The notes under the pieces are model-generated. The model did no database searches and was not told the DNA's origin. It worked only from the letters and a program-made list of their open reading frames with translations. A program made the position numbers and the translations under genes. Shown piece after piece: positions 54,725 to 64,000 of a DNA stretch of 64,000 nt (position 1 is the first letter of the stretch; each line of letters opens with the position of its first letter). Origin of the DNA: Aquibium sp. A9E412 (GTDB taxonomy: Bacteria; Pseudomonadota; Alphaproteobacteria; Rhizobiales; Rhizobiaceae); assembly GCF_030398335.1 (NCBI RefSeq), contig NZ_JAOAOP010000010.1, positions 20,488 through 84,487 of the forward strand, given 5' to 3'.

Positions 54725-57700
54725 ATGCAGACAATTAAGGAAACTATAGAAAATCTGCACGGCTCGCTGAGCGACTATATCGAGGCAACATACCACATCA
54801 GTGCCCCGTCGCTGATTGCGCAGCGGCAACACCTTCTTGAACGTGACGGTGTCATTCATCGCGTCCCTTATCTCGAATCGACGCCAAAATACCAAACGGG
54901 CAATACATTCGGCTCAATGGTCGGACTGCCGTCGGCGGCGCAGACGCTCTTTTCACGATTGAGTTCTCCGAGCGAAGGCCTTCCGCGGTTGATCTACGAT
55001 CCTCCGTACAAGCACCAGGCCGAGTCGCTTCGTCACAATCTCATCGACGGAAAGAATCTGGTCATCATGACCGGGACAGGTTCGGGAAAGACGGAATCTT
55101 TCCTTCTTCCGATCCTGGGCAAGTTTGCGCAGGAGGCGCAAACGCGTCCCAGTGTCTTCGCTGAGCAGCCCGCGATGCGGGCGCTGATCATGTATCCGAT
55201 GAATGCGCTCGTAAACGACCAGTTGGGACGACTTCGCGCCTTGCTGGGCGACCCGCGCCTCGTCAATTCCTTCAAGGAGTGGTGTGGCCGCCCACCTCGA
55301 TTTGCCCGATATACGAGCCGGACCCCGTATGCAGGCATTCGCACGTCGAAGAAGGATTCGTCGCGACTACAATCCTTCGACAGCTTCTACGTCGACGTGC
55401 TCAGGCGTGCGGACAGCGACGATGCCGAAGAAAAAGCACAAGCTGTTGAGTTGCTGGCCGCCTTGAAGGATCGCGGCAAATGGCCAGCAAAACCCGATCT
55501 TGAAGCCTGGTTCGGGCAAAAGGGCAGCGCCTGGCAAGACCGGAAGACGGGAGAGTTCGTCAGGGCGGTTACGCTACCTGACGACTCCGAACTTCTGACG
55601 CGACACGAAGTCCATGCCGCGCCGCCTGACCTGCTCGTCACGAACTACTCGATGCTCGAATACATGCTCATGCGGCCGATTGAGCGAGCAATCTTTGACA
55701 GGACACGTGAGTGGCTTGCTGACAACCCGAACGAGACCTTTCTGGTAGTGCTCGACGAAGCGCACCTCTACCGCGGTGCCGCCGGCGCAGAAGTGGGTTT
55801 GCTGCTAAGACGGTTGCGGGACCGGATCGGTGTCCCGGAAGACCGTTTCCGGATTATCTGCGCGACAGCGAGTTTCAAAGATGCTGATTATGCCCCCGCG
55901 TTTGGATCGCAGCTCTCCGGCGTCCCGGCTGATACCTTCGTTCCAATCGAAGGCACACTCGATCTCAAGGAAGGTGCCGGGAAGGGAACGCTGGAGGACG
56001 CCGAAGCCCTTTCCGGGATTGATCTGAATGCATTCTACGAGGCGGATTCTGACGATGCCAAGCTGGCATTGATTACGCCGTTGCTCGACTACCGAGGCGT
56101 TACGGGTGCGGAATCGACAGAGCGTGGGCTCTTCGATGCGTTGAAATCGTTCCCTGCAATGTGCGCACTAATTAATGCGACGATGAAGGAAGCCCGGCCC
56201 ATCGCCGAGCTTGGCACTTTTCTGTTTGCCGGCGATGTTCCGGCCAAAACCGCCGATGAAGCCGTTACTGTCCTGATGGCGCTCGGTAGCGTTGCGAGGC
56301 CGGAGCCGAATCTACCCGGATTGCTGCCCTGCCGCATACACAACTTCTTTCGGGGCTTGCCTGGCCTTTGGGTTTGTATGGATCCAGACTGCAGCGAGCT
56401 CTCCGAGGATCAACGTGATGGCATCTGCGGGAAGATGTACTCGCAACCGTCGGAAGAATGCGGGTGTGGTGCCCGGGTCCTTGAGTTGTTCACCTGCCGC
56501 AACTGCGGAACCGCTTACGCTCGAGCCTATACCGACGACGTCGATTCACCGCGCGCTCTCTGGTCCGAACCGGGAGAGCAGTTGCGCATGGCAAGTGGCG
56601 AGACTAGCCCGTTGCTACCCATCGACTTGCTTCTTGAGCAGCCTGCGCACGACGATAGCGCTGAACCAGCCGACTACGATCTGGAAACAGGGCAACTGAA
56701 TCCGCTCACACCCGGACCGCGCATGCGAACGGTCTTCATCCGTCAGGATCGGCTCAACGATACCGCCGACGACGAGAATGAGAACGACAACAGCTTCGAG
56801 TCACGTGGTCAGTTCACTCCGTGTGCGGTTTGCGGCAAGACGGCACGCTTTGGGCGCAGTTATGTGCAAGACCATCAAACCAAGGGTGACCAGCCCTTTC
56901 AGGCGTTACTCGCTCGACAAATCCAAATTCAGCCTCCAGGGCCGCAGGAAGCGACACCATTTGCTCCTCTGCGCGGCCGCAAAGTGCTCGCCTTCTCCGA
57001 CTCCCGACAAGTGGCAGCTCGCCTCGCACCCAATCTGCAGATGTATTCCGAGCGAGATTCTCTCCGCCCCCTGATCATCAGCGGCTTCAATTGGCTCAAG
57101 GAACAGGATGCAATTCGCCCGCACCTGAACCTCGACGACCTATATTTTGGTGTGTTGCTGGCCTCCAAACGCCTGAACGTGCGCCTGCGTCCGGAAATGC
57201 GGGGCGGGGAAAACTTTGATGCTGAAGAAGTTGTAGACGAGGCGGTCCGCCGGGATGACCTGGAAGATCCGTCGACCTTGTTGAGCTTGTTGTTGGAAAT
57301 TCGGGCTCACCGTCCGCCGGAGTCGCTGCTTAGCAGCATGCTGACGACCTTGACCGACAGGTTTTGGGGGATGGAGCCCCTGGCGCTCGCAACGTTGAAA
57401 GAAAGCGATCGCCACACAAAGAAGATATTGGGCTTGCCGCCGATACCGGGATTCGCTGAGACCGATGAGGCCAAACTTGCGATCGCGCGCTACTGGTTAC
57501 GGTGCTGGAACAACAACGGCTTCAGGCTTGCGCAGATGCCGGGCACTTGGATTAATCGGCCGCCATCAGAAGGATTTCGGGTCAAGCCGCGAAACCCAAA
57601 AGCCAAGATCAAGGCGATTGAATCCGTCATCGACGATAAGGCCGCCAGGAAGGTCTTTTGGGATAGCTGGTCGCCGGAACTGCTCAAGTGGTTCACGCAA

Positions 57701-60289
57701 TCAGTGGAGAGTGGGTATCGTTGCCTGAACGGCAGCGAGCTTTCGCTCCAGTTTGATGGCGCCTGGGTGCATTGCTCAAGTTGCAAATCGGTCCATCGTC
57801 CTATCCCCGGCATTGAAAGCTGCCTTGACTGCGGAAGTGATACCGTCTCCGCCCTTGATCCAGATGCCGACCCAGTCTTTCTTGCGCGCAAAGGTTTTTA
57901 TCGCAAACCGGTTACGCAGGCCCTTGAGGACCCGCCGCGGCAGCCGATGGCTCTCATTGCCGCTGAACACACTGCCCAGCTCAACGCGCCGCAAAACGAG
58001 GATGTGTTCTCCAAGGCGGAAGAAAATGAGCTCTTGTTCCAGGATATCGCGCTGAGTGGGAGCGGTCTTGGAGGGCGTTCCACCGCAATCGACATTTTGT
58101 CCAGCACGACGACTATGGAAGTCGGTATCGACCTCGGAGCCTTGTCAGGCGTGGCCCTGCGAAACATGCCGCCCGGGCGTGCCAACTATCAGCAGCGGGC
58201 AGGCCGTGCAGGTCGCCGCGGCAATGCTGTAGCAACAGTCGTCGCGTTTGGGAGCGCAGACAGCCATGATGAGCACTATTTCTCCCAACCTGACGAGATG
58301 ATCCGGGGTGATGTCGTCGACCCGAAACTGACATTGGACAACCCTGAGATCGTGCGCCGTCACATCCGCGCGTTCCTCCTGCAGAACTATCACCAGGATC
58401 GCCTTCCGATCATCGACCCGGACCAGCCACACGATCTGTTTTCAGTCCTGGGAAGCGTTTCCGGCTTTCGAAAGGCGGATTCACTCTTGAATCGGGACGA
58501 CTTCGCGGCATGGCTCGCCGACAATGAGGAGACGTTGCGTACCCGCATAGCCGGGTGGATTCCTGAGCAGCTATCCGGAGACGATCGGGCTCTTCTCCTC
58601 GGTGAGTTCGTCAGTGATTGCCTTCAAGCTGTGGACGAGGCCATCGCCCCTGGTCCCGGTGAAGAGGACGAGACCGACGATGACGACGACGACGATACCG
58701 CCGGTGACGAAGAAGCAGCTGAGGAAGGAGAAGAACACCCGCAGCAGGCTTCCAGCCCCGGCAAGATGCTGGACCGCCTCCTTTACTGCGGGAAGCTCCC
58801 TCGGTACGCATTTCCGACTGATGTTGCGACCTTCCACGTATTCGACCGCGACCGGTCGTCCCGCCACAGACACATCATGAAATTCGCGCCCTCACAGGGC
58901 TTGCCGATAGCGCTTTCCCAATATGCGCCGGACAAACAGGTCTGGATTGCGGGCAAGTGCTACACTTCGGGGGCCATCTATTCGGTCATGAAGGACGACC
59001 GCTTCCACGCTTGGGAGAGCAAACGTCTCTACATGGAATGCAGCGACTGTGGTTTCGCGAGGACGTTCGAAGCGGGTGAAATCGTCCGCAATGACACGAC
59101 TGATTGCGAGGCGTGCGGTGGCGAAAACACATTTGGGCCCGCTCGCTACTGGATGCGGCCGCCGGGGTTTGCTCACCCAATCGGCGTCGAGGAAATGACG
59201 TCTCCCGACGAAATTCCGGAAACCAGCTACGCCACCCGAGCGAAATTGACGATGGGAACGCCGGGAGACGATGAGGGCTGGTCCGAAGCCAATGAGCGTA
59301 TCCGTAGCCTGAAAACTCGGCGGCATCTCCTGGTGTCGAATACGGGTCCGCAGCAAGAAGGATACAACTACTGTGTCAAATGCGGCCGAATAGAAGCGAG
59401 CAACACCCCTTCGCCGATCCTGGCGGCGCCCCACCGCAAGCCTTATCCGGATGATGACGACAAACTCATGTGTGATGGCATTGGACCGACACGCCACCTA
59501 GTGCTTGGGACCGATTTCATCACGGACATCGCGCTGTTCTCAATGCGCGTGGCCGCACCGCTCAAACTGAAGCCGGGGCACTACTCAACGGATGTCGCGC
59601 TGCGAACTGTCAGCGAAGCACTTGCCAAGGCGGCATGCCAGATACTGGAGATCGAGCCTGGCGAACTGATGGCCGAATATCGACCTGCGCTCACTCCTGC
59701 GGGCAAGAGCGGGTTGGAAGCAGAGATCTTTCTCTATGACACGCTTCCTGGCGGCGCGGGCTTTGCGAGTCAGTTTGCAGATCGCGGACTTGAGCTGTTC
59801 CAGCGCGCACTCCAGTTGCTGAAAACCTGCCCCGAGGACTGTGACGCTTCGTGCTACCGGTGTTTGCGGAGCTTCAAGAACAAATTCGAACATCGCCTGC
59901 TCGACAGGCATGTGGGCGCCGAACTGCTGGAATATCTGCTGACAGGACAGAATCCCGGATTCAGTGCTGAACGCCTCAAGCGGTCTACAGCCTTGTTGCT
60001 GAACGATCTCCTCCGGCGCGACGAGGGGATGGCGACATTCGAGGCTGGGCCAAAAATCGCCTATGGGAATGGGAAGTCAGTAACGGCTCCAATTCTTGCT
60101 GAATGCAAAGGTCGGAAGTTCGTCATTGCGCTTTCGGGGCCTTTGACGACAGGTCATCCCGCTGATCCGGCGATAGCTGAATTTCGCGACAGCGGCACTG
60201 AGTACCAGGTGATTGTCGAGAATGAACTCGTCATACGGGGGAACCTTCCAACGGCAACGCGCACCATCTACCAGCAGATCACCGGTTGA
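54725..60289 (+). CDS. druE: Druantia helicase DruE-like (DUF1998)
   Basis: 1854-residue superfamily 2 helicase. Walker A TGTGSGKTE is at 117-124, DEAH box VVLDEAHLYRG near 343, motif VI YQQRAGRAGRRG near 1153, and a C-terminal DUF1998/MZB region has the cysteine cluster CPEDCDASCYRCLRSFKNKF near 1702. Several further CxxC pairs occur (CRNCG, CAVCG, CSDCG, CVKCG). An acidic stretch of Asp/Glu lies at about 1312-1335. DruE is the one component shared by all Druantia types. A strong GGAGGGGGA site precedes the ATG. The family length (about 1800-2000) fits. Confidence 0.9.
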   Translation: MQTIKETIENLHGSLSDYIEATYHISAPSLIAQRQHLLERDGVIHRVPYLESTPKYQTGNTFGSMVGLPSAAQTLFSRLSSPSEGLPRLIYDPPYKHQAESLRHNLIDGKNLVIMTGTGSGKTESFLLPILGKFAQEAQTRPSVFAEQPAMRALIMYPMNALVNDQLGRLRALLGDPRLVNSFKEWCGRPPRFARYTSRTPYAGIRTSKKDSSRLQSFDSFYVDVLRRADSDDAEEKAQAVELLAALKDRGKWPAKPDLEAWFGQKGSAWQDRKTGEFVRAVTLPDDSELLTRHEVHAAPPDLLVTNYSMLEYMLMRPIERAIFDRTREWLADNPNETFLVVLDEAHLYRGAAGAEVGLLLRRLRDRIGVPEDRFRIICATASFKDADYAPAFGSQLSGVPADTFVPIEGTLDLKEGAGKGTLEDAEALSGIDLNAFYEADSDDAKLALITPLLDYRGVTGAESTERGLFDALKSFPAMCALINATMKEARPIAELGTFLFAGDVPAKTADEAVTVLMALGSVARPEPNLPGLLPCRIHNFFRGLPGLWVCMDPDCSELSEDQRDGICGKMYSQPSEECGCGARVLELFTCRNCGTAYARAYTDDVDSPRALWSEPGEQLRMASGETSPLLPIDLLLEQPAHDDSAEPADYDLETGQLNPLTPGPRMRTVFIRQDRLNDTADDENENDNSFESRGQFTPCAVCGKTARFGRSYVQDHQTKGDQPFQALLARQIQIQPPGPQEATPFAPLRGRKVLAFSDSRQVAARLAPNLQMYSERDSLRPLIISGFNWLKEQDAIRPHLNLDDLYFGVLLASKRLNVRLRPEMRGGENFDAEEVVDEAVRRDDLEDPSTLLSLLLEIRAHRPPESLLSSMLTTLTDRFWGMEPLALATLKESDRHTKKILGLPPIPGFAETDEAKLAIARYWLRCWNNNGFRLAQMPGTWINRPPSEGFRVKPRNPKAKIKAIESVIDDKAARKVFWDSWSPELLKWFTQSVESGYRCLNGSELSLQFDGAWVHCSSCKSVHRPIPGIESCLDCGSDTVSALDPDADPVFLARKGFYRKPVTQALEDPPRQPMALIAAEHTAQLNAPQNEDVFSKAEENELLFQDIALSGSGLGGRSTAIDILSSTTTMEVGIDLGALSGVALRNMPPGRANYQQRAGRAGRRGNAVATVVAFGSADSHDEHYFSQPDEMIRGDVVDPKLTLDNPEIVRRHIRAFLLQNYHQDRLPIIDPDQPHDLFSVLGSVSGFRKADSLLNRDDFAAWLADNEETLRTRIAGWIPEQLSGDDRALLLGEFVSDCLQAVDEAIAPGPGEEDETDDDDDDDTAGDEEAAEEGEEHPQQASSPGKMLDRLLYCGKLPRYAFPTDVATFHVFDRDRSSRHRHIMKFAPSQGLPIALSQYAPDKQVWIAGKCYTSGAIYSVMKDDRFHAWESKRLYMECSDCGFARTFEAGEIVRNDTTDCEACGGENTFGPARYWMRPPGFAHPIGVEEMTSPDEIPETSYATRAKLTMGTPGDDEGWSEANERIRSLKTRRHLLVSNTGPQQEGYNYCVKCGRIEASNTPSPILAAPHRKPYPDDDDKLMCDGIGPTRHLVLGTDFITDIALFSMRVAAPLKLKPGHYSTDVALRTVSEALAKAACQILEIEPGELMAEYRPALTPAGKSGLEAEIFLYDTLPGGAGFASQFADRGLELFQRALQLLKTCPEDCDASCYRCLRSFKNKFEHRLLDRHVGAELLEYLLTGQNPGFSAERLKRSTALLLNDLLRRDEGMATFEAGPKIAYGNGKSVTAPILAECKGRKFVIALSGPLTTGHPADPAIAEFRDSGTEYQVIVENELVIRGNLPTATRTIYQQITG

Positions 60290-60294
60290 AGTAG

Positions 60295-62259
60295 ATGATA
60301 GAACTGGTTGGCGTCGGCGAAGGGAAGGAATACGAGGCAGCACTGCATTTGCGTAAGCAATTGCTTGCCGTATGGCCCGATCTCAGCCAGAATCCCGACG
60401 ATCATGTGAAGATCTTTGTTGGGCTCAAGCTTTACGGACATCCGATCGAAGACATCGACCTTTTTGTGGTGGGGCAGTTCTCCGAGCCACGCGAGTTTGA
60501 CATTGAGTTCAAATTCTATCCCCGTGAGGGTGAGCCTTTCGTTCCTCGGCGCGCTTCGGTGCGAAGCTTCGCCCTTGTCATTGAGGCCAAATCACACGAC
60601 GCGACGGGTGTCAGGTTCGACGACAAGGTTGCTTCGGTAAAGTATCCCAGAGGCTGGGAGTGCGTGACCGAAAAGACCCGGCAGCAGGTATTCGAACTCA
60701 AGAAGTACCTTGCACGGAACGGTGTGCCGAAGATCTATCTCCAGGATCTGATTTTCTTTTCCGGGCTGCGTGAACCCGACCTACCCAAACGGCCGCACAA
60801 CTGTTTCGGCATCGATGCGAGCTTCGAACGCATTCTGAACATTTTGGGACAGGTGTCGTCTCCGGCGAATAATAACCGCCGCGTAACGCTCAGCTTTGGC
60901 TCGGAGGAGGTCTTCGCTTCAATCTTCTCGCCGGAGACCACTTTGCTTCAGACCATGGAGCCCACGCCGCTCGACCGGCGGCGCATGGATCGCATTGTTA
61001 AGGCTGCACTGCCCGACGCATGGCTCGATGACCTAACACATAAGCAAATCGTAGTCCGTGGCAGGGGCGGCGTTGGGAAGACCGTCATCCTTCTTCAGAT
61101 GGCGTATCGTGCATATGATAGTAATCGGATGCGGTCGCTCGTGCTGACCTACAACAAAGCACTTGTCGCCGACATGAGACGCACGATGGCACTGCTCGGT
61201 GTACCTCACCAGATCGAGAAAGGTGGCATTCGGATTGAAACGGTGCATGCGTTCGTCGGCCGCCTGATGCATGAACTCGGCATCATCAAGACTTACGATA
61301 GCTTTTTGGAGCGTTATGAGGAGCACAAGGAAACTCTCTTGGACTACATCCGTAGCGGAGCGCTTTCCCGTGATGACCTTGAGAGCGTCCTTCAGAACAA
61401 CGCCGACGATTTCGCCTGGGACGCAATCTTCGTCGATGAAGGGCAGGATTGGCCATCCAATGAAATCGATATCCTACGGGCAGTCTATCAACCTGAACGC
61501 ATTGTTGTGGCCGACGGAGTCGATCAGTATGTGCGGGCATCCGTAGCGGATTGGTCATCGGGACTTGCACGAGAGAAGTTGCGGCCCCGTCGGTTGCGTC
61601 GGTGCTTGAGAATGAAGGCAAATCTCGCTCATTTCGTAGCCGATTGTGCTGATTCCCTCGGCCTTCAGGACTGGGACCTCGAACCAAATCCAGACGCCAA
61701 TGGAGGACGGGTCATCATCGTTGAGGGTGACATGGCCAGTCAAACTGCGTTGTTGAATCAGATATTCAAGGAAGCTGCGGAACTCGGAAACTATCCTGTC
61801 GATCTGCTCGCATGCGTTCCGCCATCATTGGTAGTCCACGATGCAGAAGATACCTATTCGGTTCCGGGACGGGCTATTCGACAGAACGGAGGCGCCGTCT
61901 GGGACGCATCATCGTCCGACGTCCGGGAAATTTATCCAACTGAGCGCGACGCTCTGCGGATCGTGCAATACGACTCCTGCCGCGGGCTCGAAGGCTGGAC
62001 CGTGATCAACTACGCCTTTGATGATTTCTATGACTACAAATACGATCAATGGCTGGCATCACCTCCTGACCTTGGCGGGCTGTTTGAAACCAAGCAGGAT
62101 CTTGCTGCAGCTTTCGCTGCGCAGTGGATGATGATCCCCCTGACCCGAGCGATGGATACATTGGTCATCAACGTGTCAGGGCGGCCATCGGTTGTGAAAG
62201 ATGCGCTCATGACCGTTCAGAAGCGGCAATCTGACTTCGTTGAATGGATAAAGCTGTAA
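60295..62259 (+). CDS. NERD-type nuclease fused to UvrD-like helicase
   Basis: 654 residues. The N-terminal 200 residues carry a nuclease-related pattern: EDIDLFVVGQF and FALVIEAKSHD (D...ExK, near 60 and 97), as in NERD domains. Then comes a superfamily 1 helicase with Walker A VRGRGGVGKTVILL (about 254-267), motif Ia TYNKALVADM, Walker B AIFVDEGQDWP near 381 and C-terminal UvrD motifs (VQYDSCRGLEGWTVI, MMIPLTRAMDTLVI). The ATG lies 5 bp after the druE stop, so it is part of the same operon, though such a protein is not among the classical Druantia components. Confidence 0.87.
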   Translation: MIELVGVGEGKEYEAALHLRKQLLAVWPDLSQNPDDHVKIFVGLKLYGHPIEDIDLFVVGQFSEPREFDIEFKFYPREGEPFVPRRASVRSFALVIEAKSHDATGVRFDDKVASVKYPRGWECVTEKTRQQVFELKKYLARNGVPKIYLQDLIFFSGLREPDLPKRPHNCFGIDASFERILNILGQVSSPANNNRRVTLSFGSEEVFASIFSPETTLLQTMEPTPLDRRRMDRIVKAALPDAWLDDLTHKQIVVRGRGGVGKTVILLQMAYRAYDSNRMRSLVLTYNKALVADMRRTMALLGVPHQIEKGGIRIETVHAFVGRLMHELGIIKTYDSFLERYEEHKETLLDYIRSGALSRDDLESVLQNNADDFAWDAIFVDEGQDWPSNEIDILRAVYQPERIVVADGVDQYVRASVADWSSGLAREKLRPRRLRRCLRMKANLAHFVADCADSLGLQDWDLEPNPDANGGRVIIVEGDMASQTALLNQIFKEAAELGNYPVDLLACVPPSLVVHDAEDTYSVPGRAIRQNGGAVWDASSSDVREIYPTERDALRIVQYDSCRGLEGWTVINYAFDDFYDYKYDQWLASPPDLGGLFETKQDLAAAFAAQWMMIPLTRAMDTLVINVSGRPSVVKDALMTVQKRQSDFVEWIKL

Positions 62260-62350
62260 ATTGAGCTCCGTCCCCGCTGCGAACAGTCATGTCACATGCC
62301 ATCCAGAAATGGCCAGAGATCGGGTGGCCACGAAGCTATGGGTAGGTTGT

Positions 62351-63673
62351 CTACCTCGCGGGTCTTGAACTGATAAGCATTTGATCGATAGCGCTTTTGC
62401 GGGATTGCCGATCCAGCGTGTAGGTGTTCCGCCTGAACTCGGCCCCTTCAAGCAGAGCCTTCACGTAGCCGGACACGGTGTCGGCGGCCATAATCAGCGT
62501 GGAGTCGAGGGTATGGACATATTTGCTCGTGACCGATCCCTTGGCGTGGCCAATCAGCGCTGCGATCGTGATCTCGGTGAAGCCCAAGTCATTGGCGATG
62601 CTCGCGAAACTGTGCCGAAGCACATGGGGGGTCACATCCCAGAGTGGGGTGTCCTTGAATAGCTTTTTCCAGCTCTGCGGAAAATTCCCGACCGCGTTGT
62701 CGATGCCCTGGCCGGGAAAGACGTAGGTTCCGGTTCTGTGCGGTCGTTCCTTCTCCAGAAATTCCACGACCGGCAGGCCGACCGGGCGAACCGAGGAGCC
62801 TTCCTTGCTGTCAACCAGCCGCAGACAGCTCCCCTCAAGATCGACCTCGCTCCATTTGAGGTTGACGATTTCTCCGCGCCGGCAGCCGGTCAGCGTAATC
62901 AGCCTGAGGATCTCGGCATGTATCCTGTAGCGGTCACTTTGCTGAGCCTGTCGAAGGATGTCTCCCAAAGTACGATACTCAGCTTCGCTAAGGCGACGGT
63001 CGCGAACCTGGTATTTCGGCTTGCGGAGGCCATGCGTGGGATTGTGCTCGATCACCCCAGCCTCGACTGCGTATGAGAAGATGCCACCAAGCAGACCCAT
63101 CGTCCGTATCGCAGTGCCACGGCCACCCCGAACGATGGCCTTTCCGCGCAGCTTTTCGGTCTTCATGGTCACGCGTGTCTTGCCGGCGATGATGTCCTTC
63201 ATCAGGTTGTTCATGTCCGGCTTGGTGATGTCCCGCACACGCCGCGTCCCGAGAGGAGGAATGATGTGCCTGCGGATACGGCCGACATCGGTGGCGATGG
63301 TGGTGTCCTTCTTCGGCCTGCCGCCTTTCCCTAGGATGAGGCCGGCTTCCATTTCGGCGATATACTGCTCACATAGCTGCTTGATGGTCAGCGCCTTGCG
63401 GTCCTCCTCGCGCTCTTCAGCGGGATCCCCGCCATGGGCAACCTGTCCGAGCAGGGCCTTGGCTTCGCGGCGGGCGGTCTCGGGTGTCCAGACGCCATGA
63501 GTACCGATCGTGTAGCGACGTGAACGGCCGCGAGACCGGTACTGGACGATGTAGCTGCGCTTGCCGGAGGGATAGACGCGAAGACCGAAGCCCGGCAATT
63601 CGTCGTCCCAGACGACGTGACCTTTGCTCTGCGGCCCGACGGCCTCTACGAACCGTTTGGTCAGTTTGGTCAT
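62351..63673 (-). CDS. int: Tyrosine integrase of the island (DUF4102 type)
   Basis: 440-residue site-specific recombinase. The N-terminal DUF4102 arm-binding domain (GFGLRVYPSGKRSYIVQYR) precedes a SAM-like core-binding domain and the catalytic domain with Arg in LTGCRRGEIVNLKW (near 265), HVLRHSF (near 348), GHAKGS (near 371) and the nucleophile Tyr in TSKYVHT (near 383). The ATG at 63673 has a GGGAG site; the frame extends 17 codons further upstream. It lies 180 bp inside the right attachment site and points inward. Confidence 0.95.
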   Translation of the reverse strand: MTKLTKRFVEAVGPQSKGHVVWDDELPGFGLRVYPSGKRSYIVQYRSRGRSRRYTIGTHGVWTPETARREAKALLGQVAHGGDPAEEREEDRKALTIKQLCEQYIAEMEAGLILGKGGRPKKDTTIATDVGRIRRHIIPPLGTRRVRDITKPDMNNLMKDIIAGKTRVTMKTEKLRGKAIVRGGRGTAIRTMGLLGGIFSYAVEAGVIEHNPTHGLRKPKYQVRDRRLSEAEYRTLGDILRQAQQSDRYRIHAEILRLITLTGCRRGEIVNLKWSEVDLEGSCLRLVDSKEGSSVRPVGLPVVEFLEKERPHRTGTYVFPGQGIDNAVGNFPQSWKKLFKDTPLWDVTPHVLRHSFASIANDLGFTEITIAALIGHAKGSVTSKYVHTLDSTLIMAADTVSGYVKALLEGAEFRRNTYTLDRQSRKSAIDQMLISSRPAR

Positions 63674-63703
63674 GCTCCCGTCCCTCGGAAGCCCCGATTT
63701 CGA

Positions 63704-63722
63704 GTAAGCACCACGCAAGCAC
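63704..63722 (+). repeat. Right-end arm repeats, candidate integrase binding sites
   Basis: GTAAGCAC at 63704 and GCAAGCAC at 63715, direct repeats 11 bp apart, matching those at the left end in sequence, orientation and spacing. They lie between the integrase start and the attR core. Confidence 0.55.
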
Positions 63723-63851
63723 ACGGGCGGAAATCAAGGCGTATTCACGGATAGAGACTTCGGAGCTCCGATTCTGAAAATCAATCCATTTCAGTTAGTT
63801 AGCGTGCTCTGGCGTGCCCTATCGTGCAATTCGGATAGGTCCTTAGACCAG

Positions 63852-63896
63852 CTCCGAAGGCAGAGGTCACAGGTTCGAATCCTGTCGGGTGCGCCA
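63852..63896 (+). pseudogene. 3' half of host tRNA-Arg(CCG), displaced at the right end
   Basis: Core CTCCGAAGGC (attR) followed by AGAGGTCAC and the full T-arm and acceptor strand to CGGGTGC-GCCA. No 5' half precedes it. Its GGCAG pairs with CTGCC of the 5' fragment at 28357-28398. Confidence 0.92.
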
Positions 63897-64000
63897 AATA
63901 CCACTGGGTCCATACCGGGGACATGGTTTACAGCTGATACCGGAGAGATCGTTTACACATTCTCCGGGGCGAATGGGTTGGGCGCCGGTTCGACGCGGCC
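63897..64000. other. Chromosomal flank; possible insertion-sequence end
   Basis: Contains two spaced copies of GTTTACA each followed by a CCGG (CATGGTTTACAGCTGATACC and ATCGTTTACACATTCTCCGG), a pattern resembling the subterminal ends of IS481-like elements. Too short to confirm. Confidence 0.25.

Overview
The window is high-GC alphaproteobacterial DNA, probably Hyphomicrobiales. This rests on the aerobic (CobN/CobG-type) cobalamin genes, the CbtAB cobalt transporter, a C4-pathway 5-aminolevulinate synthase, the NAGGN osmoprotectant genes and trb-type conjugation genes. It falls into a chromosomal part (1 to about 28.39 kb) and an integrated genomic island (about 28.39 to 63.86 kb) that is visibly less GC-rich.

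Chromosomal part. A leftward operon (DUF1636 protein, cobW, cobN, cobG) and a rightward operon (cbtB, cbtA, cobP/cobU, cobO, cobQ) diverge, and each is headed by its own cobalamin riboswitch. Then come cobD and cobC, whose start codons overlap back to back, and a tyrosine-phosphatase gene. Next are the three N-acetylglutaminylglutamine amide genes (asparagine-synthase-like amidotransferase, GNAT/ATP-grasp ligase, M42 peptidase), divergent from a MarR regulator; hemA with an FNR-like box; a DUF6894 protein; a Crp/Fnr regulator; an aminotransferase plus mscL operon; a transporter-fused hybrid histidine kinase; and a PAS-GGDEF protein. Tandem repeats of about 100 bp precede a tRNA-Arg(CCG) gene.

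Island. The host tRNA-Arg(CCG) is cut in its anticodon arm. Its 5' half is at 28357-28398 and its 3' half at 63852-63896. A tyrosine integrase lies just inside the right end. An intact tRNA-Arg(CCG) with a different, compensated anticodon stem lies just inside the left end and presumably replaces the broken gene. The conjugation module is decayed: traG, copG, trbB, trbC, trbI and the DUF2274 gene remain, but trbD is fused in frame to the tail of trbG (trbE, J, L and F are lost) and the relaxase keeps only its C-terminal part.

Cargo. The most notable block (32.8-36.0 kb) looks like a fluoroacetate-resistance operon: MarR regulator, Tmt1-like methyltransferase, FlK-like fluoroacetyl-CoA thioesterase, fluoroacetate dehalogenase, then a fluoride riboswitch and the CrcB/Fluc fluoride exporter. 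Two enzymes would remove the poison, the exporter would remove the fluoride released, and the methyltransferase may act on an aconitate-type toxic product. Other cargo is an APH(3')-II-like kinase, a serine hydrolase, a VOC protein, a class V aminotransferase, a gamma-glutamylcyclotransferase-domain fusion, an AbiE toxin-antitoxin pair, and a Druantia-like anti-phage operon (DruA, two unrecognised proteins, DruE, and an extra NERD-UvrD nuclease-helicase).
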